Program-made: the position numbers and the translations under genes
The notes under the pieces: generated by a model
Database searches by the model: none
What the model was told of the DNA's origin: nothing
The model's input: the letters and a program-made list of their open reading frames with translations, nothing else
In this document: piece after piece, positions 16,653 through 27,135 of the stretch
Layout of the letters: each line of letters opens with the position of its first letter
How positions within the stretch are numbered: the stretch's first letter is position 1
Source of the DNA: Euryarchaeota archaeon UBA558
GTDB taxonomy: Archaea; Thermoplasmatota; Poseidoniia; Poseidoniales; Thalassarchaeaceae
Direction: 5' to 3'
Length of the DNA: 64,000 nucleotides
Assembly: GCA_002507175.1 (NCBI GenBank)
Contig: DAZE01000020.1
Location: 1-64,000 of the forward strand

Positions 16653-17407
16653 ATATCATCCATGGTGGCATTAGCGTATTGAGCAGCGGCACTAGATATT
16701 GAGTCACTACGAATTATGCCCGACCCCACAATAACCGCATCAGCCCCAGATCGTATGGCTTCTGTCGGGTGACCGTATCTTTGCCCCATAACAGACTGAT
16801 TCGGATCAAAATTGATACCCGGTGTTAAAATCAGTTTTTCAGAACCCACTGCATCCCTAAGTGAAGCTATGGACCTCGGATTACTCCCATTTCCGATAAA
16901 TCCACACACTCCAGGCATACCCTTGCAAGATGCTACCGTTTTTTCTGTGTAACGGGCGTCGAGAAGATTTTCGGAACTAGACATCTGTGCGAGCACGAGA
17001 ACCGACCCTTTACGGCCCACTTCTTCCCAAGCAGAATGGATACCATCAATGACATCCGGACCTGATATTCTATGTGCAGTGACTATGTCGGCCCATCTAG
17101 CAATTCTCTGGTGGCCCAGCATCTGGATCTTGGAAACGTGCCCGATATCGGCAAATTTTCGATCCTCAAAGATTAGAATCCCCATGTCGCGAGCAGGTCG
17201 AATAACCTCGTCCATCCAACGAGTATATTCGAAGTCCACCACACCATCCACGTGAGTCTTCAACATGCATATGCTTGGTCCGGCCTGTGAAAGCGAATGC
17301 GATATTTCAGAAATTGACTTTTGATCTGCAGCAAGTACGACTCTTGTCCTTCTAGAAGCCATGGAGGACCGAATTTCATCTGCAGACATGAACCCCAAAC
17401 CAGACAC
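16649..17407 (-). CDS. pyrF: Orotidine 5'-phosphate decarboxylase
   Basis: Last step of UMP synthesis: OMP to UMP plus CO2. The TIM-barrel active site is visible as 'ILIFEDRKFADIGHVSKIQM', with the catalytic Asp-Lys-Asp array of the DxKxxD motif. 'CMLKTHVDGVVDF' precedes it, and the phosphate site 'ILTPGINFDPNQSVMGQRYG' with 'GADAVIVGSGI' follows. The DRKFADIG wording is the form found in the eukaryotic UMP-synthase branch, whereas many archaea have D.K..DI with other residues. 252 residues fits the family. The start could also be ATG 17389. Confidence 0.88.
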   Translation of the reverse strand: MSGLGFMSADEIRSSMASRRTRVVLAADQKSISEISHSLSQAGPSICMLKTHVDGVVDFEYTRWMDEVIRPARDMGILIFEDRKFADIGHVSKIQMLGHQRIARWADIVTAHRISGPDVIDGIHSAWEEVGRKGSVLVLAQMSSSENLLDARYTEKTVASCKGMPGVCGFIGNGSNPRSIASLRDAVGSEKLILTPGINFDPNQSVMGQRYGHPTEAIRSGADAVIVGSGIIRSDSISSAAAQYANATMDDI

Positions 17408-17463
17408 CTTCTAACCTCCACGTGTCGTTAGGTACCTCAACATTGCCGAAGTAAATTGGTAAA

Positions 17464-17474
17464 TATGTTTAAAG
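17464..17474 (+). promoter_or_regulatory. Putative TATA box of the groES-groEL operon
   Basis: TATGTTTAAAG, about 55 bases before ATG 17525. Normal spacing would start transcription near 17495, leaving a leader of about 30 bases. No CIRCE-type inverted repeat is present, so bacterial HrcA control is unlikely. Confidence 0.4.
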
Positions 17475-17524
17475 CACCCCCCCATTAGTCAACCTCGGGT
17501 TGTATAGCCTAGAGATGGTAACGT

Positions 17525-19476
<1,952 letters not shown>

Positions 19477-19524
19477 GTCCCCAGAAGCGCATCCTTCATG
19501 GGCGTCCAGCATTGCATAGACCGC

Positions 19525-22500
19525 ATGGCGCATGACAGTCCACACATTTTGCGCGTGGATGTTCTGCCTATCCTCCGATCTGGGTTAGTCGACAGTCGGG
19601 CAAACACACTGATAAGTTCGCTACCCAAGCATCTTGCGGGCAAAATAGCTGCTACTAGGACCAGCCTGGGGTATACTATCAAGGGAGACTTTTCTGAGGA
19701 AGAGGCAACCCACGCGGCAACAAACCTATTTTCTGATCCAATCATTGAGACCTTCACAATCGATGGATCGATAGGAGCAGGCCAATTGCCAGATGGCAGC
19801 TACTCTGATCTGACAGTTCAAGTTGGTTTCAAGCCAGGTGTGACGGATAATCGAGCCATGGCTGCAGAGGATGGCCTGGGTACGATTTTCCCGAACAAGT
19901 CAAACAAAGTAGCATCGACCATCTCCTACCATTTCTGGTTGCATGATGATCATCTTGAGCTGGAAGAGCTCGTAGATCACCTCCACAATCCCATGCTTGA
20001 AGAATATTCCATTTTGGACGGCAAAAATAGAACTGGCAATTTAATCCGATTCCCAAATTTGAAACCACAGAACTATGTTGAACCAAGGATAATCGACCTT
20101 GATGTCGACGATGGAGAGTTAGAGCGAATAAGCGATGATGGTCTACTTGCATTAAATTTGGTAGAAATGAAGGCGATTCAAGGTTATTTCAAACAACAAG
20201 ACACACAACAAATACGATCACAGCACGACCTCCCTGTCGATTCGCCTACGGATGTAGAGCTTGAGTGTCTGGCACAGACGTGGTCAGAACATTGTAGTCA
20301 CAAGATATTCTCAGCTAAGATACGACATACTGACAATCAGAATGGAACCACTTCCACGATCGACTCGCTATTCAAAACTCACATTGTGGCCCCAACGAAT
20401 GCGATATCGAAGGAGGTGGATTGGCTGCTCTCAGTCTTCCACGACAACTCTGGTGTAATCGCATGGACGGATGAATGGAGCCTCTGTATGAAAGCTGAAA
20501 CTCATAACTCACCTTCTGCATTGGACCCTTTCGGCGGAGCCATGACAGGGATTGTCGGCGTCAATCGCGATATCCTGGGAACCGGTCTCGGGGCCAAGCC
20601 TATAGCAAATACAGATGTATTCTGTTTCGGTCCTCCTGATTACTCAGGAACCCTCCCAAAGGGATTATTTCACCCTTCTCGTATATTCTCCGGAGTGCAT
20701 TCAGGGGTAAGGGCTGGGGGCAACGAATCAGGAATACCAACTATCAATGGATCGATCGTCTTCGATGATCGATACATTGGGAAACCCCTGGTGTATTGCG
20801 GTACGGTTGGCTTAATGCCGAGGTACCTGCCAGACGGGCGAGAATCACACGTGAAAACCCCAAGACCTGGCGATTTAATCTACATGGTCGGAGGAAGAGT
20901 TGGAAGCGACGGTATCCATGGCGCGACGTTTTCGAGTCTTGAGCTTACTGAGGATAGCCCCAGTAGCGCGGTTCAGATCGGCGATCCAATCACACAGAAA
21001 AAAATGCTAGACATGATCCTTGAGGCGAGAGATGCGGGCCTGATCCAAGTCATCACTGACAATGGTGCAGGAGGACTGTCAAGTAGCGTTGGCGAAATGG
21101 CAGAATTAACCGGTGGCGCAACCATCGATTTAGGCATGGTTCCATTGAAACAATTAGGATTAAAATCTTGGGAAATATTGGTATCTGAATCCCAGGAAAG
21201 GATGACTGTCGGCATCCGGGGAGATGATTCTGATGAGTTTGAAAGACTAGCCCGGCTACATGAGGTAGAGGCTACGGCAATTGGTACATTCTCCGACTCT
21301 GGATTTTTCCAAATAAACCACAACGAAAAGTGTGTAGGACTGATACCGATACCATTCCTTCACGAAGGGTGTCCCCAATTACAACTGGAGTCCGAGTGGA
21401 ATCCACCAACTAATCCTGATGTTGTATTACCAATCCCAACTTTAAGGTCACTTTCGACGGCTCTGGAGAAAATTCTTGAAAGACCAAATGTTGCAAGTAA
21501 AGAGTGGTGGGTCAGATCCTATGATCATGAGGTCATTGCCCAGACAGTCGTCAAACCGTTTGTGGGACTAGATCACGATGCTCCCGGTGATGCCGCTGTC
21601 ATAGCCCCCTTACCGGGTAGCATCATTGGGGCGGTTATTTCCAATGGAATTGTGCCGAGATATTCAGACATAGACGCCTATTCGATGACAGCAGCAGCGA
21701 TAGACGAGGCAGTAAGGAATGCAGTTTGCGTAGGAGTGGACCTATCCATGATCGCTGGACTAGATAATTTCTGTTGGCCCGATCCAATAGAGTCTGAAAA
21801 AACGCCAGATGGAAAACAGAAACTCGCCCAACTAGTTAGATCAAATCAGGCACTTGATGACGTATGCAGAGCCTATACACTTCCATGCATAAGTGGCAAA
21901 GATTCGATGAAAAATGATGCAGTCATTGAGGGTCAGAAAATAAGCGTTCCACCAACCCTACTGTTCAGCCTCATTGGACGCCATAAGGACATTACTAAAG
22001 CAGTGACGAGTGATTTCAAGAGCTATGACGACCGCATATACCTGCTCGGCTTGACCAAACAGGAAATAGGGGCTTCCGAACTCGCGTTCATGATTAGAGA
22101 AAGCGACAACTCCAGTGGAATTGGTACTAGCGTCCCCATACTCGATCCGGAAAGAAATATCGCTTTGTACAGGGCCTTAGGCAATGCCATGGAAAATGAG
22201 ATGATCAGGAGCGCGCATGACTGTAGTGATGGTGGCCTTTCAGTCAGTTTAGCAGAGTCATGCTTCGGATTTAGTGGAGGAGCTAATATCGATGTATCAG
22301 AGATTCTCCTAGGAGACGATGAACTGGATGAATGGGGAGCGCTCTTTGGAGAGTCCCTGGGGAGAATAATCGTGTCAGTCTCGCCTGAATGTGCCATGGA
22401 GTTTGAAAAGAAGATGAAAGGACACGCCATATACAAACTTGGGAGGACAACCTCTAGCCGTGAAATTAAGATATCTGCGCATGGAAAAACGATACTAAAT

Positions 22501-22557
22501 TGCGACGTCGATTCTCTAAAGGCTGCTTGGAAGGGAACTCTGGACAGGAGGGCATGA
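19525..22557 (+). CDS. purL: FGAM synthase PurL with fused N-terminal PurS domain
   Basis: Converts FGAR, ATP and glutamine-derived ammonia to FGAM in purine synthesis. From ATG 19525 it has 1010 residues. The first 80 ('HILRVDVLPILRSGLVDSRA', 'LGYTIKGDFSEEEATHAATN') look like PurS, the small structural subunit that is usually separate. The catalytic PurL part then shows 'AQTWSEHCSHKIFSAKIRHT', 'KAETHNSPSALDPFGGAMTG' and 'DNGAGGLSSSVGEMAELTGG'. There is no C-terminal amidotransferase domain; that is PurQ, encoded next. The result is a two-gene form of a system that is usually three genes (purS/L/Q) or one (large PurL). An ATG at 19498 would add nine residues. Confidence 0.92.
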   Translation: MAHDSPHILRVDVLPILRSGLVDSRANTLISSLPKHLAGKIAATRTSLGYTIKGDFSEEEATHAATNLFSDPIIETFTIDGSIGAGQLPDGSYSDLTVQVGFKPGVTDNRAMAAEDGLGTIFPNKSNKVASTISYHFWLHDDHLELEELVDHLHNPMLEEYSILDGKNRTGNLIRFPNLKPQNYVEPRIIDLDVDDGELERISDDGLLALNLVEMKAIQGYFKQQDTQQIRSQHDLPVDSPTDVELECLAQTWSEHCSHKIFSAKIRHTDNQNGTTSTIDSLFKTHIVAPTNAISKEVDWLLSVFHDNSGVIAWTDEWSLCMKAETHNSPSALDPFGGAMTGIVGVNRDILGTGLGAKPIANTDVFCFGPPDYSGTLPKGLFHPSRIFSGVHSGVRAGGNESGIPTINGSIVFDDRYIGKPLVYCGTVGLMPRYLPDGRESHVKTPRPGDLIYMVGGRVGSDGIHGATFSSLELTEDSPSSAVQIGDPITQKKMLDMILEARDAGLIQVITDNGAGGLSSSVGEMAELTGGATIDLGMVPLKQLGLKSWEILVSESQERMTVGIRGDDSDEFERLARLHEVEATAIGTFSDSGFFQINHNEKCVGLIPIPFLHEGCPQLQLESEWNPPTNPDVVLPIPTLRSLSTALEKILERPNVASKEWWVRSYDHEVIAQTVVKPFVGLDHDAPGDAAVIAPLPGSIIGAVISNGIVPRYSDIDAYSMTAAAIDEAVRNAVCVGVDLSMIAGLDNFCWPDPIESEKTPDGKQKLAQLVRSNQALDDVCRAYTLPCISGKDSMKNDAVIEGQKISVPPTLLFSLIGRHKDITKAVTSDFKSYDDRIYLLGLTKQEIGASELAFMIRESDNSSGIGTSVPILDPERNIALYRALGNAMENEMIRSAHDCSDGGLSVSLAESCFGFSGGANIDVSEILLGDDELDEWGALFGESLGRIIVSVSPECAMEFEKKMKGHAIYKLGRTTSSREIKISAHGKTILNCDVDSLKAAWKGTLDRRA
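22546..22551 (+). promoter_or_regulatory. Ribosome binding site of purQ
   Basis: AGGAGG, seven bases before ATG 22559 and inside the last codons of purL. It is one of the strongest ribosome binding sites in the window and suggests reinitiation after the purL stop. Confidence 0.7.
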
Positions 22558-22558
22558 T

Positions 22559-23383
22559 ATGGGTAAACCCAATGTTGCGGTTCTCTCGGGTTTTGGGATA
22601 AATTGTGAGACTGAGACAATTACCGCGTTTGAAATGGCTGGAGCGACGGCAAAAAGGACCCATGTCAACCGCTTGGTTGACGGGGAACTCAAACTATCGG
22701 ACTTTGATATTCTCGCAGTGCCTGGAGGTTTCTCGTTCGGAGATCATTTGGGGAGTGGCAGACTCCTAGGCAATCGATTGAGATTCTCCTTGAGAGAAGA
22801 GGTCAGAGCCTTTGTGGCATCCAAAAAGCCGGTGATTGGTATATGCAATGGATTCCAAGTGCTGGTAAAAATGGGCCTTCTACCGGGAGACGAGGATCTT
22901 TCCATGAGTCAGACAGCGTCTCTTACGGCAAATGATTGCGGCAGATACGAGGATAGGTGGGTCACGCTTGAATTTGATAGAAACAGCCCCTGCATATGGA
23001 CAAGGGGTATAGAAAGGCTGAGGGTACCTGTACGTCATGGAGAGGGCAAATTTGTCACCAACGATCACAAGTTGTTGGACAAGTGGGCTCAAAAAGGACA
23101 ACTTGTGGCAAAATACGTCGATCCAGATAGCACGTACCCCTCCTCCTCGGATGAGATCCTGCCATTTCCGATTTCACCAAACCAGTCATGGAGGAATGTG
23201 GCCGGCGTCTGTGACCCCACTGGGCTAGTGTTCGGTTTAATGCCACACCCCGAAGCCTACCACTCCACTTGGCTCTCTCCAGATTGGACAAGAGAGACAT
23301 CACTCAAACACGGTCCATCTCCAGCCATGTCAATCTTTCGAAATGCGGTTGAGCACTCAAGAAACAATAGAGAGGTTGCCTGA
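22559..23383 (+). CDS. purQ: FGAM synthase glutaminase subunit PurQ
   Basis: Class I glutamine amidotransferase that supplies ammonia to PurL. 274 residues, a little longer than typical PurQ (about 220-260). Landmarks are 'VAVLSGFGINCETETITAFE', 'LAVPGGFSFGDHLGSGRLLG' and the nucleophile elbow 'VIGICNGFQVLVKMGLLPG' (Cys). The His of the catalytic pair is in 'VFGLMPHPEAYH', with Glu two residues on. The start is one base after the purL stop. Confidence 0.93.
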   Translation: MGKPNVAVLSGFGINCETETITAFEMAGATAKRTHVNRLVDGELKLSDFDILAVPGGFSFGDHLGSGRLLGNRLRFSLREEVRAFVASKKPVIGICNGFQVLVKMGLLPGDEDLSMSQTASLTANDCGRYEDRWVTLEFDRNSPCIWTRGIERLRVPVRHGEGKFVTNDHKLLDKWAQKGQLVAKYVDPDSTYPSSSDEILPFPISPNQSWRNVAGVCDPTGLVFGLMPHPEAYHSTWLSPDWTRETSLKHGPSPAMSIFRNAVEHSRNNREVA

Positions 23384-23386
23384 ATA

Positions 23387-23928
23387 ATGCCTCTGAAAAG
23401 CATTTTGCTTTCTCCCGTTGGTAGATACTTTCGAACGAAGAGAATGTTCAAGCAGGCGGCGAAATATGCAGAAAAGAAACAAAAGCCGTTGATGATGATA
23501 GGCGATCCTTGCAGTGGTAGTTACTTTCAACTCATGTCTAATTGGTTCCCGAATTCTGACCACGGAGATATAACAATCGACCTTTACGGTTGCGAGAAAT
23601 GCCACAGGATGGATATCAACGACATGACTCATGGGGGACCTTCGAGGACGACTCGTTCGTGATCATGGAAACCGGAGTGCTGGGTTTCTCTGAATATATT
23701 GCTTCTGTGGCCTCCCAGATCGCTAGAGTGTCCGGAGGAGAATTCTTCTCCGCTGGAGGGAACAAGGGTTTTCTCTGGGAATCTATCTTTTACAAAACAT
23801 ACTGTAAGAAATTGAATTACACCATGAATCCCTTTGATTTTAGAGAGAGTATCGCATATACGGGGAGAAGACTGGGTAGGAAGGAAAGGATAACCATAGA
23901 TTTCTGTGACTTGATCGGTGGCGCATAG
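23387..23928 (+). CDS. Hypothetical protein broken by an apparent frameshift
   Basis: One gene seems to be split over two frames. Frame one runs from ATG 23387 and ends in 'DMTHGGPSRTTRS'. The second frame carries on with 'FEDDSFVIMETGVLGFSEYI' and 'ARVSGGEFFSAGGNKGFLWE' to 23928. Adding one G to the G5 run at 23633-23637 would join them into about 180 residues. The joined protein has 'PLMMIGDPCSGSYFQ', 'HGDITIDLYGCEKCHRMDIN' and a conserved-looking 'RVSGGEFFSA'. I have a weak memory of similar 'GDP...GDI.IDL.GC.KC' proteins of unknown function in large DNA viruses. A one-base sequencing or assembly error, or a real recent mutation, would explain the break. Confidence 0.6.
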
Positions 23929-24017
23929 GAAGGCGCTTTGTACACCCTCCACAACCGAGCCATGTGTACCAACTACTCCCGTGTCGTGACAGAGTTGCTC
24001 TGAACGCGCCATTGTTC

Positions 24018-24599
24018 ATGCAACCTCTCCCAAAGTCAATACCTTGGGCTGGGTCAATTGCTTACTTGGATAGAGATGGGGTCCTGAATAAAGGATCTTC
24101 CAATTACATCAACTCGCCATCTGAGCTTGAGATGCTCCCGAACGCAGGAAAATGCATTGCAAAACTCAGGAAGTCCGGAATGAGGATAGCGGTTGTTACC
24201 AACCAATCTCCCGTTGGTAGGGGACTCTGGAACTCAGAGAACCTCGCAATGATACACGAAACCTTGCAAGAGATGTTGCTACTTGACGATCCTGAGGCGA
24301 TAATTGACCTCATACTACACAGCCCATACCCGCCATTTTATGATGCCTGGGCAAGAAAACCACGACCTGGAATGCTTGAGGCAGCGAGACAACTCCTCGA
24401 TCATGCCGAATCTGGCGAAGACTGGTCTAAGCTCGATTTGAGGTTTGGATCGGAATGGACGAATCGACCATCTGAACAGTCATCAGTAATGGTTGGAGAC
24501 CGTATATCGGACATGGAGGCAGCGAGATCTTTCAATGTCAATGGCCTATTATGCCCTCCCGATGTTGGGCTATCAGGTGTCATCGACCAGATTCTCTGA
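24018..24599 (+). CDS. HAD phosphatase, GmhB/HisB-like
   Basis: About 193 residues of the HAD superfamily, closest in layout to D,D-heptose-1,7-bisphosphate phosphatase and histidinol phosphatase. Motif I is 'AYLDRDGVLNKGSSNYI' (nucleophile Asp and acid Asp). 'MRIAVVTNQSPVGRGL' carries the motif II Thr, 'WARKPRPGMLEAAR' the motif III Lys, and 'SSVMVGDRISDMEAARS' the motif IV Asp pair. The four Cys/His residues of the zinc loop that GmhB has between motifs II and III are mostly absent: here the loop reads 'LHSPYPPFYDAWARKP'. ATG 24018 is chosen because motif I normally lies near the N-terminus; ATG 23964 is possible. The substrate is unknown. Confidence 0.8.
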   Translation: MQPLPKSIPWAGSIAYLDRDGVLNKGSSNYINSPSELEMLPNAGKCIAKLRKSGMRIAVVTNQSPVGRGLWNSENLAMIHETLQEMLLLDDPEAIIDLILHSPYPPFYDAWARKPRPGMLEAARQLLDHAESGEDWSKLDLRFGSEWTNRPSEQSSVMVGDRISDMEAARSFNVNGLLCPPDVGLSGVIDQIL

Positions 24600-24694
24600 A
24601 TGGGGCTATACTCATCAGATAATTTTGCGAGGCTCGTGCAGAATTCTGCCGTATGCGAAAATAAGACCAATTTCATTGAAATTTACTATATTTT

Positions 24695-24770
24695 TGGCGC
24701 CCCGACCGGGATTTGAACCCGGGTCGCAGCCTCGACAGGGCTGCATGATAGGCCACTACACCATCGGGGC
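24695..24770 (-). tRNA. tRNA-Asp (anticodon GTC)
   Basis: A full cloverleaf on the minus strand. The acceptor GCCCCGA pairs with TCGGGGC, followed by discriminator G and an encoded CCA. The anticodon stem CAGCC/GGCTG encloses loop CTGTCGA, giving anticodon GTC. The T arm is CCGGG-TTCAAAT-CCCGG. No intron is present. It stands alone between the HAD phosphatase and guaA genes. Confidence 0.95.
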
Positions 24771-24873
24771 TTACCCTTCGTCCGAATCATTACTTGATTT
24801 TCAATCTGCCTCTTCTTTCCTCTCAGTTCTTGGAGGCAATGTATTGATGGCCTGCCTGCTTTAGAGAAGCAAC

Positions 24874-25518
24874 ATGGGGCAGGGCCGTTTGGTAATTGAT
24901 GTAATTGATAATGGCGGCCAGTGGACTCACAGGGAATGGCGGATGTTGCGTTATCTAGGTGTGGATACAAAAATACTGCCAAATGATACTCCTCTCGATC
25001 AGCTTAGAGACATGGATGGACTCATACTCTCTGGGGGGGCTGCGCGTGTTGGTTTGACTGGTGAACTGGGCCGTTGCGCTGAGTACCTGTCGTTAGAAAT
25101 TCCAATACTGGGCATATGTGCCGGCCTTCAATTCATGGCTGGTCATTATGGCGGACAAGCCACAGAGGCCCCTCAACCTGAATTCGGTGCGGCGACAATC
25201 AGCCTGTCCGAAGATCCTGGGCCTTTGTTTTCAGATACGCCACCTACCCAGACCGTCTGGGAGAGCCACAATGACGAAGTTAGTATGATTCCAGAGGATT
25301 TCAGAATAACAGCATCGAGCCAGTCATGCAGAGTTCAAGCCATGCAAAATCACACTAATACCAGATTTGGCGTCCAATTCCACCCAGAAGTGAATGATTC
25401 CGAATACGGTGAGGCCATATTCAGGAACTTCGTTGATATTTGCAAAAGAGCACGAATTACCAAACAGGCCAATGGGCAAGTTGAAGAAGGCAACCAATCC
25501 GTCAAGCACTATGACTAA
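24874..25518 (+). CDS. guaAA: GMP synthase, glutamine amidotransferase subunit
   Basis: In archaea GMP synthase is often two proteins; this is the small subunit that releases ammonia from glutamine for XMP amination. 214 residues. 'VIDNGGQWTHREWRMLRYLG' is the usual start. 'GLILSGGAARVG' precedes the nucleophile elbow 'ILGICAGLQFMAGHYGG' (Cys), 'WESHNDEV' is conserved, and the catalytic His-x-Glu is in 'RFGVQFHPEVNDSEYG'. About 25 residues at the C-terminus exceed the family length. The ATP-pyrophosphatase subunit is not in the window. The stop overlaps the rpoP start by eight bases. Confidence 0.9.
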   Translation: MGQGRLVIDVIDNGGQWTHREWRMLRYLGVDTKILPNDTPLDQLRDMDGLILSGGAARVGLTGELGRCAEYLSLEIPILGICAGLQFMAGHYGGQATEAPQPEFGAATISLSEDPGPLFSDTPPTQTVWESHNDEVSMIPEDFRITASSQSCRVQAMQNHTNTRFGVQFHPEVNDSEYGEAIFRNFVDICKRARITKQANGQVEEGNQSVKHYD

Positions 25519-25777
25519 CCGCATGACCCTATACAAGTGCAGGTCTTGCAATCGAACAGACAGGAAGCCGTTTGACGCAGATGGCCCTGCCACTTGCAAT
25601 CATTGCTCCTCCCCCATGGACCCACTGGAGATCAGGTACAGATGTGTTCGATGCGGTCACATCGAATGGATAGAAATCGGTACCACGGGGAAATCATGCC
25701 ACAAATGCGGATATCGTATTTTTGTCAAGCCTCGGAAAGAAGGGCCAGATGGAATAAAGACGCTGCGTGCTGAGTGA
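25511..25777 (+). CDS. rpoP: RNA polymerase subunit P (Rpb12) with extra zinc ribbon
   Basis: 88 residues. The C-terminal half, 'YRCVRCGHIEWIEIGTTGKS' followed by CHKCGYRIFVKPRKEGPDGI and KTLRAE, matches RpoP/Rpb12, a small zinc subunit of archaeal RNA polymerase. CxxC...CxxCG and the 'R.....V.t..A' tail are intact. Ahead of it is a second CxxC...CxxC unit ('YKCRSCNRTDRKPFDADGPA', then TCNHC), so the protein is about twice the usual 45-50 residues. I start at ATG 25511, which overlaps the guaA-subunit stop; ATG 25523 is also possible. Confidence 0.78.
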   Translation: MTNRMTLYKCRSCNRTDRKPFDADGPATCNHCSSPMDPLEIRYRCVRCGHIEWIEIGTTGKSCHKCGYRIFVKPRKEGPDGIKTLRAE

Positions 25778-25814
25778 CGGGCATTTCAAGACCCCCCTCT
25801 CGCCAGGCTAATAC

Positions 25815-26939
25815 ATGGCGGGATGGCTGACCGAATACGCTCCTCGGACCTTCGACCAGTTCGCTGCCCCATCTAGGGTGTTGAAGCGTATCAGCGCCCT
25901 ATCTTTATTGCCTCAACCCCCCCATTTGCTCATCACGGGCCCACCGGGCTCAGGGAAAACCGCACTTTGGAGGTTGTATGCCAGACAAGTCCTTGGCCCT
26001 TCATGGACCTCCCGAGTCCACGTTAGGAGTGTCAGGGACATGAAAAGGTCAAGAGGTGCAATGGACTCTTTCGAGCAGTTTCTGAGGCCTCAGGGAAAGG
26101 GATCATCTGACACTCTGGCCGGGATGACATCACTAGCTGCATTTCCCAATGGGGAGAATAAGCCCTCTGATACAGACCCCCCTCCTGCTGGAAGGGAGAC
26201 AAGCAGCGATGACATCCAATCCCTCAGCCGACTAATTGTTCTAGAAGACGCTGATCATATGTCTCTGAGGTGGCAATCATATTTGCGGAGGATGATGGAG
26301 ACTGTGGGCGTTGCCTCGAGATTCATATTCACTGCTAGGGCACCATCGGCAATTATTGATGCCTTGCGGTCCAGGACTCAGATGATCAGGATCCCAGCAT
26401 GCAGGGAAGAGGGGATAACGAACGTATTGGACCAAATTATACAAAAGGAGGGTTGCATAATAGAGTCAGGGATAATTGAGGACATTAGCTACATGAGCCA
26501 AGGTAACTTACGCCGAGCGATCTTCACCTTAGAACTTCTATGGGCACAAAGCGAACTTGGTAAGCGATCTTCTGTCCACGACTTAATGCAAGCAGCCACC
26601 ATGCAAGCAGGCCGAGACGCAATCGAAAAGGCATTGAGAGGCCAAGTCGCAGATTCAAAGTGGATCGATCGCAAGGGGAAAAGAACCAAGATCAGAGTTG
26701 GGGCAGTAGCTGAAATAGACGCTCTATTGAACGATCATGGACTAGACCCCGATGACGTGGTAGATCAAATGCACAGCGCAATCGTCAGTCGACGACTACC
26801 CCTCTCGGACCTACTAAGAAATGAGCTGCTTCAAGCATTGGCAGAGTGCAGCAAGAGCCTTCAAACGCATACTCATCCCAGAATACATTTCGAGCACTTC
26901 CTTCATCAGGTCGCGAGAGCAGGGCAGTTATTTGCATAA
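25815..26939 (+). CDS. Divergent clamp-loader ATPase, RFC small-subunit-like
   Basis: 374 residues, organised like replication factor C small subunit, which loads the PCNA clamp. 'WLTEYAPRTFDQFAAPSRVL' is the family N-terminus, Walker A is 'LLITGPPGSGKTALW' (residues 42-49 core), and the C-terminal collar region is present. Several ATPase residues differ. Walker B reads 'LIVLEDADHMS' (the usual DEAD is EDAD), the sensor-1 Asn is replaced in 'FIFTARAPSAII', and the SRC motif is SRT. An insert of about 40 low-complexity residues precedes Walker B. It may be a non-catalytic or specialised small subunit paired with a canonical one encoded elsewhere. Confidence 0.8.
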   Translation: MAGWLTEYAPRTFDQFAAPSRVLKRISALSLLPQPPHLLITGPPGSGKTALWRLYARQVLGPSWTSRVHVRSVRDMKRSRGAMDSFEQFLRPQGKGSSDTLAGMTSLAAFPNGENKPSDTDPPPAGRETSSDDIQSLSRLIVLEDADHMSLRWQSYLRRMMETVGVASRFIFTARAPSAIIDALRSRTQMIRIPACREEGITNVLDQIIQKEGCIIESGIIEDISYMSQGNLRRAIFTLELLWAQSELGKRSSVHDLMQAATMQAGRDAIEKALRGQVADSKWIDRKGKRTKIRVGAVAEIDALLNDHGLDPDDVVDQMHSAIVSRRLPLSDLLRNELLQALAECSKSLQTHTHPRIHFEHFLHQVARAGQLFA

Positions 26940-26946
26940 TTTTCAG

Positions 26947-27024
26947 TGGCGGGCGCGGCAGGATTCGAACCCGCGGTCCCCGGCTTAGGAGGCCGGTGCA
27001 TTATCCAGGCTATGCTACACGCCC
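26947..27024 (-). tRNA. tRNA-Arg (anticodon CCT)
   Basis: Minus-strand cloverleaf. The acceptor GGGCGTG pairs with CGCGCCC (one G-U), followed by discriminator G and an encoded CCA. The anticodon stem CCGGC/GCCGG encloses loop CTCCTAA, so anticodon CCT reads AGG. The T arm is GCGGG-TTCGAAT-CCTGC. No intron. It sits between the RFC-like gene and the next membrane-protein gene. Confidence 0.95.
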
Positions 27025-27135
27025 AGCACGGCGAGGAGACTCCACAAAAGAAGCCCTCGCATAGAATTAGCCTTTTTTCTCTAGAGCGAGCGATGAACTC
27101 AAACCTACTGACAGTGAGCGTATGGTGAGGATAGG

